Below are positions 23,704 through 35,735 of a DNA stretch of 64,000 nt, piece by piece. The stretch is taken from positions 10,832,592 to 10,896,591 of the forward strand of contig BSYO01000019.1 of assembly GCA_033239525.1 (NCBI GenBank), written 5' to 3'. Made by a program: the position numbers and the translations under genes. Source of the stretch: Nepenthes gracilis (lineage: Eukaryota; Streptophyta; Magnoliopsida; Caryophyllales; Nepenthaceae). The notes below the pieces were generated by a model. That model saw only the letters and a program-made list of their open reading frames with translations, searched no databases and was not told where the DNA came from. Each line of letters starts with the position of its first letter. Within the stretch, counting starts at the first letter, position 1.

Positions 23704-24340
23704 TGAACCTTCACTGAATGTAGGTAAACTTTGTACATGACAATGGATTATGTATGATATACTCATATTATGATTAATAAAATTGTTAATTATTTATCGT
23801 GTTGATTTTTTCATGTAAATACTTGTGTGTCTTTCCATAAAAGCAAATGGTCCATACTAACTCTAAGTCGGGTGAACATTTTCACCCAAGGTCTCGGGCA
23901 AACGTTTGACAGGTCAGCAAGCCGCCACGAGCTCACCCAAGGCATGTCCTCGAGCGACACGATCTGATCTAGAGCCCTTGAGAGCTCCTACAATCCTGTC
24001 TCACTCTTGGACAGCCTTTGATTGATGAAGCTGGCCTGCTATTGACCCTGAAGCACCTCAACCACAATGATGTCAACCCTGTGCTCCATTGCCCCGAGGA
24101 CAGCACTCACTCGAAGGATGCGAGCAACTTTATCCCCCAGGCAAGTGGGTCGCTCTTGGGCGTGCCACTTCCCGGAGGCAATCGACCTACGTTCCCTAAC
24201 CTGGCAGCCTCGAGGCCAATCGGACTAGCCATCCCCTGACCAAGCGTCAAGGTGAACCGTAGTGCATCGGATCCCCATAAGGTAGAACCACCAAGTTGGT
24301 GGATGATCGGTAGATGGCAACTACATGCAAGCATTTCAAC
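23704..24340 (+). other. Tat 3' untranslated tail
   Basis: GC-richer than its surroundings, with CTCGGGC and CTCGAG-rich sequence typical of the region between Tat pol and the 3' LTR. The open frame at 24018-24239 has no recognisable domain. No polypurine tract or 3' LTR could be identified. Confidence 0.45.
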
Positions 24341-24601
24341 CCTGCAAAAATTATGCAATGAAGTTGAAAGATGGAAGACAAAATAATGGACAAAGTTTTA
24401 ATATTTCAAATATTTTTATTCGATTTAATTGGATTTATTTATTTTTGAATAATTTGGGTGTGATAAAAAAATTAATTAAATATTATAAAAATTTTGGAGA
24501 ATATTTAAAATTATTGGGCTGGAGCCCGGAGGGCACCCATTTGATCACTCGAGTATTGATTTAAATTTTAAAATTAAACGAAAACGTAATATATATTATA
24601 C

Positions 24602-24660
<59 letters not shown>
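24602..24660. repeat. TAA trinucleotide microsatellite
   Basis: About 19 uninterrupted TAA units. The open frames rich in Tyr, Leu or Ile across it are artefacts. Confidence 0.92.
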
Positions 24661-24717
24661 GGGAAGAACGGGAGAGCAGGGGGGAAAGGAGGGCTCGGGC
24701 GAGGGTTTTGGCGGGAA

Positions 24718-24745
24718 AGAAAGAGAGAGAGAGAGAGAGAGAGAG
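24718..24745. repeat. GA dinucleotide microsatellite
   Basis: Near-perfect GA run ahead of a GC-rich stretch (24750-24860). Confidence 0.88.
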
Positions 24746-26552
24746 GAGAACGGTGTTGACGGAGGCGGTGCACGGGTTGGCGCTGGCTGGCGACGGTTGC
24801 GTGGCGGTGCCGTGTTGGCGTGGCGGTGTGGAGCAGCAGTAGCCGCCGCGGAGGTCGGCGAAGAAGGGGTCCACGCAAAGGAGAAGAGGAGAAAATGGAG
24901 GCTTTTGGGTCCGATTTCGACTTCGAGGTAGTTGGAAAAGTTATAGATCGGGTCGAGGCAAGTGCACTCATACTCATATTTTTCATTTTCATGTACTTTT
25001 ATTCGATTTTTTTTGGGTATCCTCATTCCGATATGCGAATAAATTTATCTATTGTATTACCCATAACCTAAACATGATAATACATCAAAATCATATCCAA
25101 ATATCAAGTTTAAAGTAGCATATCACAATCCGAAAACCCTAGCTCCCACGTGGGTATTGTTCACCTGCACTCGAGCCCCTTTTTACCAACAAATGTTTGG
25201 GACTTTTGCTTAATTTGGGACTGAAATATCATTACCAATATCTAGTATAAGTTAATTTATCGATTGGATATCCGATTGGGTGATTTTAGGTGTAAACCCA
25301 TTCGTCGAAACCTTAAGGTGCGTCCGGACCACGTTTAATCAATTATATTTGGTTTAATATGGGCAAGTGATTGTGTGAATTTTATATTTGAATTTGTAGT
25401 TTAGTCCCATTTTCGGACAAGGAATCCTAAACCCATGGCCCGTAGGAATTAATTGATTAAATTAAAAATTATGGATGAATTAGCTCAAGGATATTATTAC
25501 CCACACCATGAATAAGTTAATTTATCATTTGGGTATCCAAACTGGTAGTTTTGAGGGTTTTATGCTCTTTGGAACCTTAACCCATGCCTTCTGTGAACTT
25601 AGTTCGAATTAATCTTAAATATGCATGACTCAGTTTTGAAAATTATGATACACGCATTTGCGAAGGAAATTGTTATGTGGAAGCTCCAAAGACACGTATG
25701 GCATGTTATGGTAAGAATTTTCTAATCTTGTGATGGTTTATGCACGTATTGTGAACATAATAATTTGAATGTTCTAAGAATCATATTATGATCCGTTTAT
25801 GAAAGAATTAACAATTGAAAGTTTTAAGAATTCTGTCTGGCATAACCTAAAGGAATTTCTTAATCCTCCTAAACTTCAAGAAATATTGCGTAAGAACTAT
25901 GAACACGTGGGGATCTAAGCTCATGTGGTATGAACAATGAATATGTGAGGCCCTAAGCTCACGAAGAATATAAATTATGCTTATGAAGAAAATCTGATGA
26001 TGTAGGAAATTCTGTAATTAAGTGACTGACTTTAGACTGCTGAACTGTTCTACAGAACAATGATCTGCTTGATTTAAGAAACGTTCTCCAAAAGAGTGAG
26101 AACGAAAGAATTTGTTTTGGTGTTTAAGAAGAGAATTGCCTAATGGAATAAGGAACTAAGAACTTGGATTAAGGATTATGGATAACAAACTTTAACATAC
26201 CACAAATATTGTAGTGAAAACTCAAGGATTACTTTGACCATGTATCTTAGCCATATTTATAACGTGTGAAATTCCTTGACATGTTTTAGTATGTTATAAC
26301 GGACGGTCGTTGCCTATTCTGGAACCACTTATGACTAGGCCGAAGAGACCGATCGGCTCCTTCTATAGGGATGATACGTAGATGGCCCCCTCCTGGTTGA
26401 GAATAGGACTTTGTTATTGGATTGTGTGGAGTGAATATAATCCAGACTACGACTGACCGCTGATTTGTCAGTAAGACCTACTAACCTTGGTTCCTCAATG
26501 AAATAAGTCTTCAATAATGAATTGATAATTAAGAAAATGACAAGGAAATGAA

Positions 26553-26980
26553 TCAAAGAAATATGGAACAAATCATGAAAGCATATCTTCCCAAAGAACC
26601 CAAACCGTCCTCATGTGATACAGGATGAGGTATCGATTTTGGGGGTTGTTTTCGTCTTCTTCCAACTTGTGTTTGGTTCTCCTCTCTGGTATAGCTTCGA
26701 AGGGATGGTGTCTCGGCCCTTCTAACAGGGGATGGTAATACCTCTTTCCATTCGGGCGGGCGAGTGACTCTGCCCTCTGCTTCTCTTGAGAGGACTACCT
26801 CTGGAGACTGCTGGGGGAAGAGCTTCTCCACTTTTCTCTTTTTTCAATTTTTTACGTCCATGCCGAGTCCTAATCTCTGATGCCGTGTGGGTCTGGTAGA
26901 GACCCATGGACTCAGAAGCTTTATGTGGGAAGTAGGAAAAGGTTTTTGGTGGTTGCCATTCGGGTGAGAGCAGCAACATT
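26553..26980 (-). pseudogene. possible Tat-type gag linker fragment
   Basis: On the minus strand an open stretch rich in Arg, Ser, Pro and Glu (for example GRVTRPPEWKEV and RAETPSLRSYTREENQ) has the composition of the linker between N-terminus and capsid in Tat gag. I recognise no diagnostic motif, so the identity is tentative. Confidence 0.25.
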
Positions 26981-27690
26981 ACCCATTACTCTTACAAGGG
27001 AAAGCTTTTCATGTTCTTCCTACTGTATCAACCTCTCGATAGGGAGGTTAGCAAGGAGGCTTGTTTCTTGCAATCATCCATCCTAGAAATCGGTCAGATG
27101 GCCATAGCCAGGTAGCTACTCCATGTATCATTATTTTTGTTTTTATTTCCTTCTGAGTCATACGTCTACTATTGTAAACTTGTACATTATAAAAGGGATT
27201 AATGAATGGAACTATCTGAGCACTATGTGTCTTCATATTGTTGGCTCTAATATTCTTACATGATGTGAATAATTGAAGCATTTGAATGCTATTCTTTGTT
27301 GAGTGATTTCTAACAGTCTGACAATTTAAATTATTGACAACTCGATCCTCTGACAATCCAACCGGTAATTATGGGTTCTCGAGACTTGGTAGAGACACAT
27401 ACCTATCGATCTTGTCTCAAGCCCGTTAGGGTTTCATATCACCAATCTATCATCACATCAGAAACAGAGGCATGTCAGGGCATTATTGTCCGCACTATGC
27501 TTCCAACTCACCGATTTAAGCCTCAAGCCGCCAGACTATCAATGCGCTATGAGTAGAGGCAAAGCGTCAATCAAAATGACAAATCCAGTGAAAAGACATG
27601 CAACAGCATTCTGTGATGTGGGTACGCATCAGGGTCATCATAGGGGCTCACCTCTTCGACATCCGCAAGTGACGCCGCTGTTGGGTTGAC
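26981..27690. other. unassigned, probably retrotransposon-derived
   Basis: No exon, LTR end or domain recognised. It should contain, or have lost, the 3' LTR of the minus-strand Tat element. A TATA-like GGCTATTTAAGCGC lies at about 27697, just ahead of the antisense ORF. Confidence 0.3.
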
Positions 27691-27734
27691 GTTGTGGCTA
27701 TTTAAGCGCTAGCCCACAGCCATTTTTGCATCTT

Positions 27735-29510
27735 TTCGATCTTGGAGTATCTTTACCCTAGTTTTCCATCATCTTTTGCTTGTGCCACATTACGAATGGC
27801 TCCCAGAAGTATTGCCAATATTCTATTCATCCTCACTGAGAGAGCAATTATGTCTTTTACAGCAAGTAACATGTTCCTAGCACTATCCGATATGTGGTCC
27901 CTAGTGTTGGCGCAGCTTGCACTCCTCATCAAGGGTGCATAACCATCTATGAGGAACATATGAAAGTTAATCTTTGCATACCTTTCACGATGCAGTTGTG
28001 CGAGATCTTGAGGGCACTGGAAATTCCTGTGGCTCACCTCCATTCAAACGCTGTTTGATATCCGGTGACCCTGTGCATCTTTATCTGCACAAAGGGTCAC
28101 TCCCTAGACGCCCGGTCCATGAAGATGATCTTCTGGTTTAACCAAGAGGCCAATTGGATCACCTTTAGTACCTGCGCAAAGTTTGAAATTAGTGGGGTAA
28201 CCCAAGCTCAATAAAGGGCTAGAAAGAGCACTTTTTTTGTGGTGGTTGATGCCGACTAGAAAATCTCAAATAAATGGGGCAGGGTCAACAACGTCTATGC
28301 TGGTGACACGTTGAAGGATGAAGAGTGAGGGCGTAAATACATATGAGGCTTGTCAAAGAGTATACTGACGTCTTGTGCCACACTAACCAATGGGTCTCCC
28401 AAAGTGCGCTAGATGATATACTGTGGGAGGTCATGACAGAGGGGGATGACGCCTCCCTGCGCTATCCCATTATCCTAAGAGAAAGCAGAGGGACTCTCTT
28501 TCACGAGACTCTCCCGAGAGGGCTTTTGGCGAGGTGGTTCCTTCGTCACCCACCCTTTCTAAGGAATGATGGAGAATCAATGCAGCCTATGCAAGGGCAT
28601 TTGCTCCGATTGATAGCGAATCCTCAAAGAGGTCAAGCATAGATGAGTCTTTATTGGACAACCTGGAGTTTAGTGAATAGCCTGGAGAGGGCGAGGGCAG
28701 CGAGCCCCCAGCGAGAACTGCAGCAGAATGAGGAACCCATTGGTCGGTAGGCTAGGCAAACCGATCATCGCCGCGGCCACAGTCGAGTGCAGGATCCCGA
28801 CCTTTGTGGCTTCTTCAGAAGCATTTGTTTCTGCTCCTCCGGCCATTTTTGCAAAGGGAGGTGCTGGTAGCGGCCAAGTGGAGGAAGAAGTGGCTAGAGA
28901 TGACCTTGAGTTTGGGGATGTCGTTGAGGGGGCGCCCCACTCAAAAGCATTGACATTTGAGCCCCAGAGGATTTTAGGGGTGCTCACTCCTCCTCCAGTC
29001 TTCGAGGTATCTCTTTCCTGCTATGTGAAACCACTGAAATCCTTACCGCGTCTGACTAGAATTGGCGTCAAATATTCTCCTTGCCTGTCACATCAAAGAA
29101 AGCCATCTTATAGTGAAGTATCCTCATCGCAAATTTCTTTCATTTTGCGACCTTGCTTTTTACAACTGTTTGTAATTGGTCGTTGCTCTTTGCTTGACAA
29201 TTTTAGAAAGCACTTCATTTGGTGGAGGCATTGTTTTGGCAGGAAGCCGAGATCCCTCAGCTATCCCAGTTGCATGTCGATCCCGCCATGCTAGAGGACA
29301 TGAAGCACTGAATGAATGCTATTGAGGCTTTACAGAGTGAAGAGCGGTTCGCCTATCTCGATCGGGTGCTATCTAAGTCAGAGGCGAGATCCAAAGAGCT
29401 CGAGGATGAGAATTATAGAGCATGGGGTTGGATCGGCAGTATCTCGCTAATCTTCGAAGGGAGTATGTTCAGCTTGAAGGATAGTTGAGGTCTCGATTCC
29501 ACCCAAATGA
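27735..29510 (+). pseudogene. antisense extra ORF of a Tat element (putative gypsy-type transposon domain, PF04195-like)
   Basis: The plus-strand translation resembles the extra ORF that some Tat retrotransposons carry antisense between pol and 3' LTR. At 27960-28300 it reads like MKVNLCIPFTMQLCEILRAL, then IPVAHLHSNA, then STFFVVVDAD and WGRVNN, the order of blocks in the family annotated as putative gypsy-type transposon. A Glu/Lys-rich, probably coiled-coil tail follows (29290-29510). Multiple frame changes and stops show it is dead. It could be an independent fragment, but its place next to the integrase end favours the Tat explanation. Function is unknown even in intact elements. Confidence 0.55.
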
Positions 29511-30635
29511 AATCAGCTGCACAATAGACAAGAGGTTATGAGACGGCATTCACTTCAATAGGTAGATTTTGCCTTGGAGGTTCTAGGCTTCCCTGTTGGT
29601 TTTCTCAATCCAAGGAATGTCGGACCTCGACTCTGAGGTGACCTAGTAGACTTTCCGAAGGTAGGAGGAGGGCCGACGCCATGCTCACTGGGCCCCCCTA
29701 CCTTAGGATCACCATCTGCTCAGGTTATAGACGTAGGCTGCACTTTTATTTTTTTCTAGACAAACTATCCTTGATGTATATTTTGATTTTTTAATATATC
29801 AAGTAGATTTGTTTAACCATTATTACTGATGCTTTTGAGTTTATGTTGGCTTGTCTTTACCTAACACTAGTTCTACTTGCGAACTAAGCGTTGTCGCTAT
29901 TGTTGTTGGGCTTGTTCAACTATGTCTGCAAGCATGTGCTCTTTCCCATGAGGGGATGTTGTAGCATTAGGAGAGATTGTTTGCTGGCTAAGTGTTGTTG
30001 CTATTATTGTCGGGTTCTGGCAAAGTCTAGACTGTCGCCTACACTTGACTAATGGCGCTCATCCTGATTAGAGAGAGTTATTGCACCCAAGCATCGGGCC
30101 TTAGTTTGCCGACTATCTTGTTTGATACTGGCTGTTCATTTGGATAGGTTTGAATTTAGTTCGCAAACTCCATGGGCTGTTGTATCTGACTATTATCGAC
30201 TGATAGTGCTCATTCCTGTTAAAGAAAATTTTGCACGCATGCTAAAAAGCTCCCTAAAGTTTTAGTAGCCACTTGGCGGGAAGGTCCAATTTTAATTCAC
30301 AAGCTCCCTAGACCATGATGTTCAAACTCATCTATGCTATTCGGTTGCTATAACTGATGTTCAGGGCTTGACCTCGCTTGGGCTGCTCAGTTAGCTAGAT
30401 CGAGATTCTTTGACCGGATCGCTAGTCAATTCACAGGTGAAGAAGTTTACCCAACTTAAGGGTAGTTTAGGCCTTGGACTAATGCAATCATGTAGGCATT
30501 TAGATGATTGGCATAATAAATGAAACAGATAATTCCTTCGTTGAAGCAAACATGTTTATGACATTCAAGCAATCCGCATGGATGTAGTTGACTTACTTAC
30601 GCTTGGTGATGATCTACTAATTGTACCTCTTGAGG
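29511..30635. other. spacer between integrase end and antisense ORF
   Basis: Non-coding, with related direct repeats such as AAGCGTTGTCGCTATTGTTG at 29885 and a variant near 29978, and a second loose pair near 30053 and 30205. This is typical of the variable Tat 3' region. Confidence 0.45.
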
Positions 30636-30639
30636 TGGT

Positions 30640-31360
30640 TGGCACTCCAAGCTAGCGGAATTGAGCTTTCATCTTGGGTGTGTAGCGCACACCCCGCTAT
30701 GGAGGGTCGTCAAGGCTAGAAGCAGTCTCTCCTGAACGAGGCCGTTTGTTTGTACTAGTGGGTTTGCTCATGGCCTCTACACTCCAAGGGACCGGGTCAT
30801 TCACCCCAAATTGGCGTGTTCTCACCTTCTCACTATAGTGCCAAGCGATCCGCTACTAACAAGCTGCCGAACTCGGGCTTGCTATGCCTCAAGGTTCCTC
30901 AGGCAAGTCAGGATTCTCTCGGAGTTGTTAGGAATTGCTTAACAGGTTTAAGATTTTGTCAGGGAGTCCAAGCAATCCGATCTCTACCGAGGTTTCCGCT
31001 TCAGTTCCTAGTGTAAACTACAAGGCATCACCACGTAGGTTCCCTTGGTGATGTCTGGAAGAATCATAGTGCTAAAGGTGGCTCATCTGCTCAAGGGTCC
31101 CCTACATTCCCAAGCTTTGACTCCAACCCACGTAATAGCATTCGACTCGTTACTTTGGCTTTCCTACTTGCTTGTGAGCAGGCGACGGAAGTGTGAACTG
31201 ACTTTCTTGCCAAACTTGTGCAGTACTTGATGAGGTGCATGCTGGTGAGTGAGATTCCGTTATCGGTGACTATGATCTTGAAGATTCCAAAATCTGCAAA
31301 GGACACTTTGCCAACTAAACTTGGTGGGATCCGACACAGCATCTGTGCCAATAGGGTGGC
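30640..31360 (-). pseudogene. Tat integrase remnant, minus strand
   Basis: The minus strand reads FADFGIFKIIVTDNG (core block), HTSVACSQASRKAKVTSRML and LLRGLESKLG, the region around the second catalytic Asp and the downstream Glu block. In the first plus-strand Tat copy the equivalent nucleotides near 23260 share the CACCAAGGGAACCTAC string found here at 31035-31050. The Glu of the catalytic triad appears as Lys (RKAKVTSR where family members have QVEVTN). Frame breaks follow. Confidence 0.7.
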
Positions 31361-31369
31361 TACAACCGA

Positions 31370-31986
31370 ATCTCACTTTGGATACTCGCTGCTCAATTTG
31401 TCTTGCTCTCTCCTCCGCTCGTGAGAAGGATGCAATCCTTTGAGTGGAGAGAAAGGTCCTCAACTTTGAGTGACTCGGAGAGTTGTGCAGGATTGAGCAA
31501 CTTTGCATCCTTTGTTGGGTAATATAAAAGGATTCTGCTAGGATAGGGGGCTTTCGGTTGTCACAGGAGTTGCTTGGATTCTACTGCTCCAGGCTTTCAT
31601 TTTGCACTCCTTGACTCAATTGGCCCTTTGCCCATGTCCTGGGGCCCGTTGTTCACGGCCACTTGAGCCTCGAGGTCGTTAGGCCGCTGGATTCCTTGGG
31701 TGAGTTGTCTCTTCCTTCGGCTGCTCCTCTTGGACGTAGGGATCTGGGAGCGAAAGGGAGGATCACCCTAGCTGATGAATGTTCAAACAAGTACATATGG
31801 TCTAGAGTTGTTCGGATATGAAGTCCACCTGGGTTGGAAGCATCGGCACTCGAGGGGCTAGTCGTTTATCCTCACGGCTACCAGCGGAGGGGTTATTGCC
31901 ACATGAGTTGACATCTCAGGTCAGTGCGTTGGCTTGAGCCCAAGTTTGGACTAAATTTGCTATTGTGGTTGGACTTTTTAGTCATT
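31370..31986 (-). pseudogene. Tat gag N-terminal remnant, minus strand
   Basis: Downstream of the decayed primer site the minus strand begins MTKKSNHNSKF, in the position of MTNTRIQ in the first Tat copy. It later reads LRTFLSTQRIASFSRAEE, the counterpart of the LRTFLNAKRI-type segment near 14250. It then joins integrase without the capsid core, marking the internal deletion near 31365. Confidence 0.6.
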
Positions 31987-32003
31987 CCCACAGGTAGTAT
32001 CAA
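31987..32003 (-). promoter_or_regulatory. decayed Tat primer-binding site
   Basis: The minus strand reads TTGATACTACCTGTGGG where the relatives have TTGGCGCC followed by GTCT(G/A)TGGG. Nearly all differences are C-to-T or G-to-A, as expected from cytosine-methylation decay. Confidence 0.6.
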
Positions 32004-32482
32004 TAATATGTATCTGGATTCAGGTTGTTGGACAAATTGGAGAGATATTTGATTTCACCCGATAAGTTAAAGTGAAGTGGGTCCAGTTTTCGTTATTATG
32101 AATATGGATCTTGAACATCACAACTAACAAACCAAAGGTCAGAGGATTGGCAAAACTTGCTTTCCAATTTATTTTTCGACGCTCAAATTAAAAATCTTTC
32201 TGTGTTAGAGAGAAAGATGAAAGAATGTGAAAATATTACGTAAATGTATGTGCAATGGGATTGAGTATTTGATGGAGGGTTAGGTTCTGAGGGTGCACTC
32301 AACTTGGAGTAGTTTAAAGGTACGCTCGCAGGGGAGTGGCTTCAGGAGGTCTCAATGCATGTGGGCGCCTAAGTCTGGAGAATGTTCTCCATCTTTGTGA
32401 GTTGAATTCTCGTTTCGAGATTTCAGAGTTTGGATCCTCTTCTTCTAGGAGAGATGTATTTATTGAGGGAGTGTAGGTAGCC

Positions 32483-32487
32483 AACCT
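32483..32487. repeat. target-site duplication AACCT, left copy
   Basis: Identical to 36281-36285 on the right side of the solo LTR. Confidence 0.9.
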
Positions 32488-32798
32488 TGTAATATCCAAA
32501 ATAATTTTTTTAGAATAAAATTGATAAATTAGTTTCAATAATTATTTTTAATTATTGTTAGGATTAAAATACGATCTTTCAGTCTAATAAATTAAATGAA
32601 TTGATGGGTTGGGCCTGAATATTTAGAATATTAATTAAAATTTAGATTAAATAGTGAATTAATTAGATAAATATTTATAATGTATTAAGATTGGTTGACA
32701 ATAAATAAATAAATAAAATATTAAAAATTTAGGTCAATGTTTTGAATAGAAGTAATCAGATAACTAGTTAAATAATAAATATTTTAAAGAGAGATAAA

Positions 32799-32799
<1 letters not shown>

Positions 32800-32850
<51 letters not shown>
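32800..32850. repeat. TAA trinucleotide microsatellite
   Basis: About 16 units, followed by a 190-bp purine-rich (GA) stretch that produces Lys/Glu-rich spurious ORFs. Confidence 0.92.
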
Positions 32851-32851
<1 letters not shown>

Positions 32852-33997
32852 CGGTAAATGAAAGAAGAGAGGAAAGAAAAGAAAGAAGAAAAAGAAAAAG
32901 AAGGAAAGAAAAAAAAGAAGGAAAGAGAAGAAAAGGAAAACGGGAGAGAGAGGAGGGAAACGAACGATGGAGGAGAAGGAAGGAGGAAGGGGAGGGAAAG
33001 AAAAAGAAAGAAAAGACGAACGGAGAGCGAGATTTGCGGCAATGAGGAAGGAAAGAGTCGATTTCCCTTTGGTTATTTAAGGAGAAGTTGAGGAAGGTAG
33101 TGGGAGAACAAAGACTTAGCCGCCGCCGTTGTTATTCGCCGCAAAGCCGCTGCTCATCTCCGTCCGCATTTGTTCCTCTCACCACTGCCATCAAGCCGGC
33201 ATCGCTATCATCAACCAAAGGCCGGAAGAAGAGTCACCGCGAAAGCCGTGATTATCATCACCGCCGCTTGCCGTCGCCATTTGTCAAAGTGAAGCCGAGC
33301 AAAGTCACCGGCCGCCGCCGTTGCCGATCGCTGCGGTTGAAGTCGCTTTCCATTACCGTGCCGCTTGTTCCGCTGCCGCAAATCCTTGTCGCCGTTAATC
33401 TCTTGCCGTCACAAACCCTAATCGCCTCTGTTCAACAAGCAAGTAAAGCTTCCTTCTCATTCTTGCAAATCTTTATTCCACTTTTGAAATTATGAGTAAT
33501 ATAAATTAATTTGGGAAATGGATGAGAAAGAGTAGGGCCACACACTCTGTTTTTCGTGGCCGGCTCAAATATTTGTGAAACAGAGCCTTGTGTTCTATTT
33601 ATATGACCAGATGAAGTTGGGTATAATTCGATGATGCTATACGAATGATATACGATTAAAACATGCATGTGGAGGTATTATACGAATGATTTATGGGTGT
33701 GTATATGGATGGGTATATTACAATGTATATAACTTATGTGTAGATGCATATCTTGCAGCTGGTATACGTAGGTGTGTACTGTGCGAGCGTGTGTGTACGT
33801 GGTTGTGGGCAGTGGGTGTATGTATTTATATGTGTATGCGGCAGTGGGTATGGGAGTAAGGATGTGTTTGTGTGTGTATTTATATTTGTAAAGCTGCGTG
33901 CAGGTGTGATGAGGTGTGCACTGTGCGCGGTGAAGTGTGTGGCAGTGTGCGTGCGTGGGGTGTATGTTGGAGTTAATAAACATATATACATATGGCA

Positions 33998-34001
<4 letters not shown>

Positions 34002-34075
<74 letters not shown>
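34002..34075. repeat. TA dinucleotide microsatellite
   Basis: Long TA run preceded by TG-rich sequence (33760-34005). Confidence 0.93.
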
Positions 34076-34079
<4 letters not shown>

Positions 34080-34149
34080 ATTTTACATTTATAAATGAGC
34101 TGCCGGTATTCATTTATATTGTATATGTAGATAAGTTTTTGCACGTTTA

Positions 34150-35125
34150 TAATAATGATAGTCAGTAAGTGATTATTTCTGTATTCTATTGATGAAATTT
34201 CGATAAATTATCATTTGCATTAATTTTGTCAGCGTGCGTAAATTTATTGGCACTCTATGGCTAAGTTGAGGAGATCATATAAAAATACTAAGGTATCGTG
34301 TCGAATGGGAGGTTACGTAACCTTAATGTAGTCTGCACTTTTTTGATACTAAATCCATATTCCGGTGGTTGAGGTCATTTGAATGGATACTTATAATCCT
34401 GTGAACCGATTATGAGATACCAGTGGATATCGTGTCGAGGTGGTGCTGGGTTTGACTTGATAATGATATGAATATTCTGTGAATCAGAGGGTCACAGAAT
34501 ATGTGAAGGTTATCCGATGGGATAACGAGAGTGTTGATTCGGTACTTGTACACTACGGCTGGCAAGTATGATGAGACTATAGGGTCACTTGTCAAACTTG
34601 CGAGCACCGGAATCTTGAGGATTATCAGCCGTGGGTCGGGTGTGTGGATAGAAGGTTTACAGTGATGTATAAGGTCTAAGGAGACTTTCGTGATATCTTG
34701 TATAATTGGGACATCATTTGTGAAGGATTCGATGGAACCTATGCCGTGATTATTATTCGGATTCGGTGGAATCGTTATTAATTGTTATCGTGATTATGCT
34801 GGTCGCTCTTACTAACATATGAACCGGGAAAATTCCCAATCATCGTTGATGTCGGATTCCAGGGGATTACCATTGTCTATTGGCACGCTTGAAATAATAT
34901 TAATCGGTTACGTGATGATTTCTGTATCTCATTGATGAAACCCGATATATGATTCTTCGCGTTAATATTAGTGGTGTGCGTATATTTTATTGACACTCTA
35001 TGGATAAGTAAAGGAGAGTGTGCGAATACTTTACGGTAACTGGATGAATGAGAGTCTGTGATACCGTAAAATAGTCTATACTTTTCTAATACTGATTCCA
35101 TTCCGAAGGATTGAGGTCATTGATA
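34150..35125 (+). repeat. degenerate ~0.75-kb direct duplication inside the solo LTR
   Basis: The block at about 34165-34385 (TTTCTGTATTCTATTGATGAAA ... GTTGAGGTCATTTGA) recurs at about 34917-35125 with substitutions and indels. A similar module occurs at about 42600-42760. Confidence 0.7.
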
Positions 35126-35133
35126 TTGAGAAG

Positions 35134-35735
35134 GGATGCTTATAACTTAGTAACCATCGTAGATAATAATATCTGGGATATCATTGGCGAGCGGTATCAG
35201 AGATGGTATGAGCATGCTACGGGTACAGCCTCTAGGATGACTGTAGAGGTAGTAGGGATACCATGGATACCAGGTAACCTCATTGTACTTACCCAACTAT
35301 TGGGGGTGTAAATACACAGCCTTTAGTTCACTTTGGTAGAATAAGATCCAGTGAGATTCTTATTATCTTGTATAGTGGTGACCTCATATTGAGCCGATAT
35401 TCAGATTATTGTTATCTCGTATAGTTAGTTGAGATGGATGTTTATAACCTAGGGACCATCGTAGAGGATGATATCTGGGATATCATTGGCGAGGGGTGTC
35501 GAAGATGGTATGAGCATCCTACAGGTACAGCCTCTGGGAGGACTGTAGGGTTTGTGGGGATACCATGGATACCAGGTAACCTTGTGGTACTCACCCAGCA
35601 GTCAGAGGCATAAATACGCGGCCTTTGGTCCACTATGGTAGAACAAGGTCCCTAGAGACTGCTGTCGTTCATAAAGTTGTGACATCGTATTTAGCTGATG
35701 ATCAGATTCGACGGAATCCATGTTGCTTCCTTGAT
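35134..35735 (+). repeat. tandem duplication of a ~300-bp unit inside the solo LTR
   Basis: Two adjacent copies start near 35134 and 35436. They share GATATCTGGGATATCATTGG, GGATACCATGGATACCAGG and TAAATAC(A/G)C(A/G)GCCTTT. Confidence 0.85.

Larger units (their letters stand above)
12776..24340 (+). mobile_element. Ty3/gypsy Tat-lineage retrotransposon (degenerate, with nested insertions)
   Basis: In plus-strand order: 5' LTR, a TGGCGCC primer site, gag, zinc knuckle region, RT with YVDD, then (after a 4.5-kb nested insertion) RNase H, a second archaeal-type RNase H, integrase and a long 3' untranslated tail. Dual RNase H with a TGGCGCC site is typical of Tat. All reading frames are broken by many stops. 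The left end is chosen at a TG from the LTR length of two relatives in this window, and the right end is where Tat-like sequence stops. No 3' LTR was found, so the end is probably truncated. Confidence 0.8.
24343..26580 (+). mobile_element. LTR-like segment, probably Tekay-related (limits uncertain)
   Basis: The layout parallels the 2-kb LTRs here: AT-rich start, a GA-rich run about 370 bp in (24718-24745), GC-rich leader, then a long AT-rich body with GGACGGTCGTTGCC and TAGATGGCCCC blocks like those in other copies. I could not fix ends or a TSD; the candidate pair AACCC/AACCG is weak. Confidence 0.4.

Noticed and set aside
24561..25026. Long minus-strand ORFs of about 90-150 aa rich in Tyr, Leu or Ile
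   Set aside because: They run through the TAA and GA microsatellites and a GC-rich stretch; no domain and all three frames stay open, as expected of repeats.
26594..26607. AACCC/AACCG as a TSD for the LTR-like segment 24343-26602
   Set aside because: One mismatch, arbitrary ends and a right terminus unlike related LTRs; too weak to use.
32764..33495. Glu/Lys-rich and Ser/Pro-rich ORFs, one 135 aa
   Set aside because: Purine run and GCC-rich leader inside the solo LTR; no conserved domain.
33678..34144. ORFs on both strands (up to 136 aa) with THTHT and IYIYIY repeats
   Set aside because: Products of TG and TA microsatellites inside the solo LTR.
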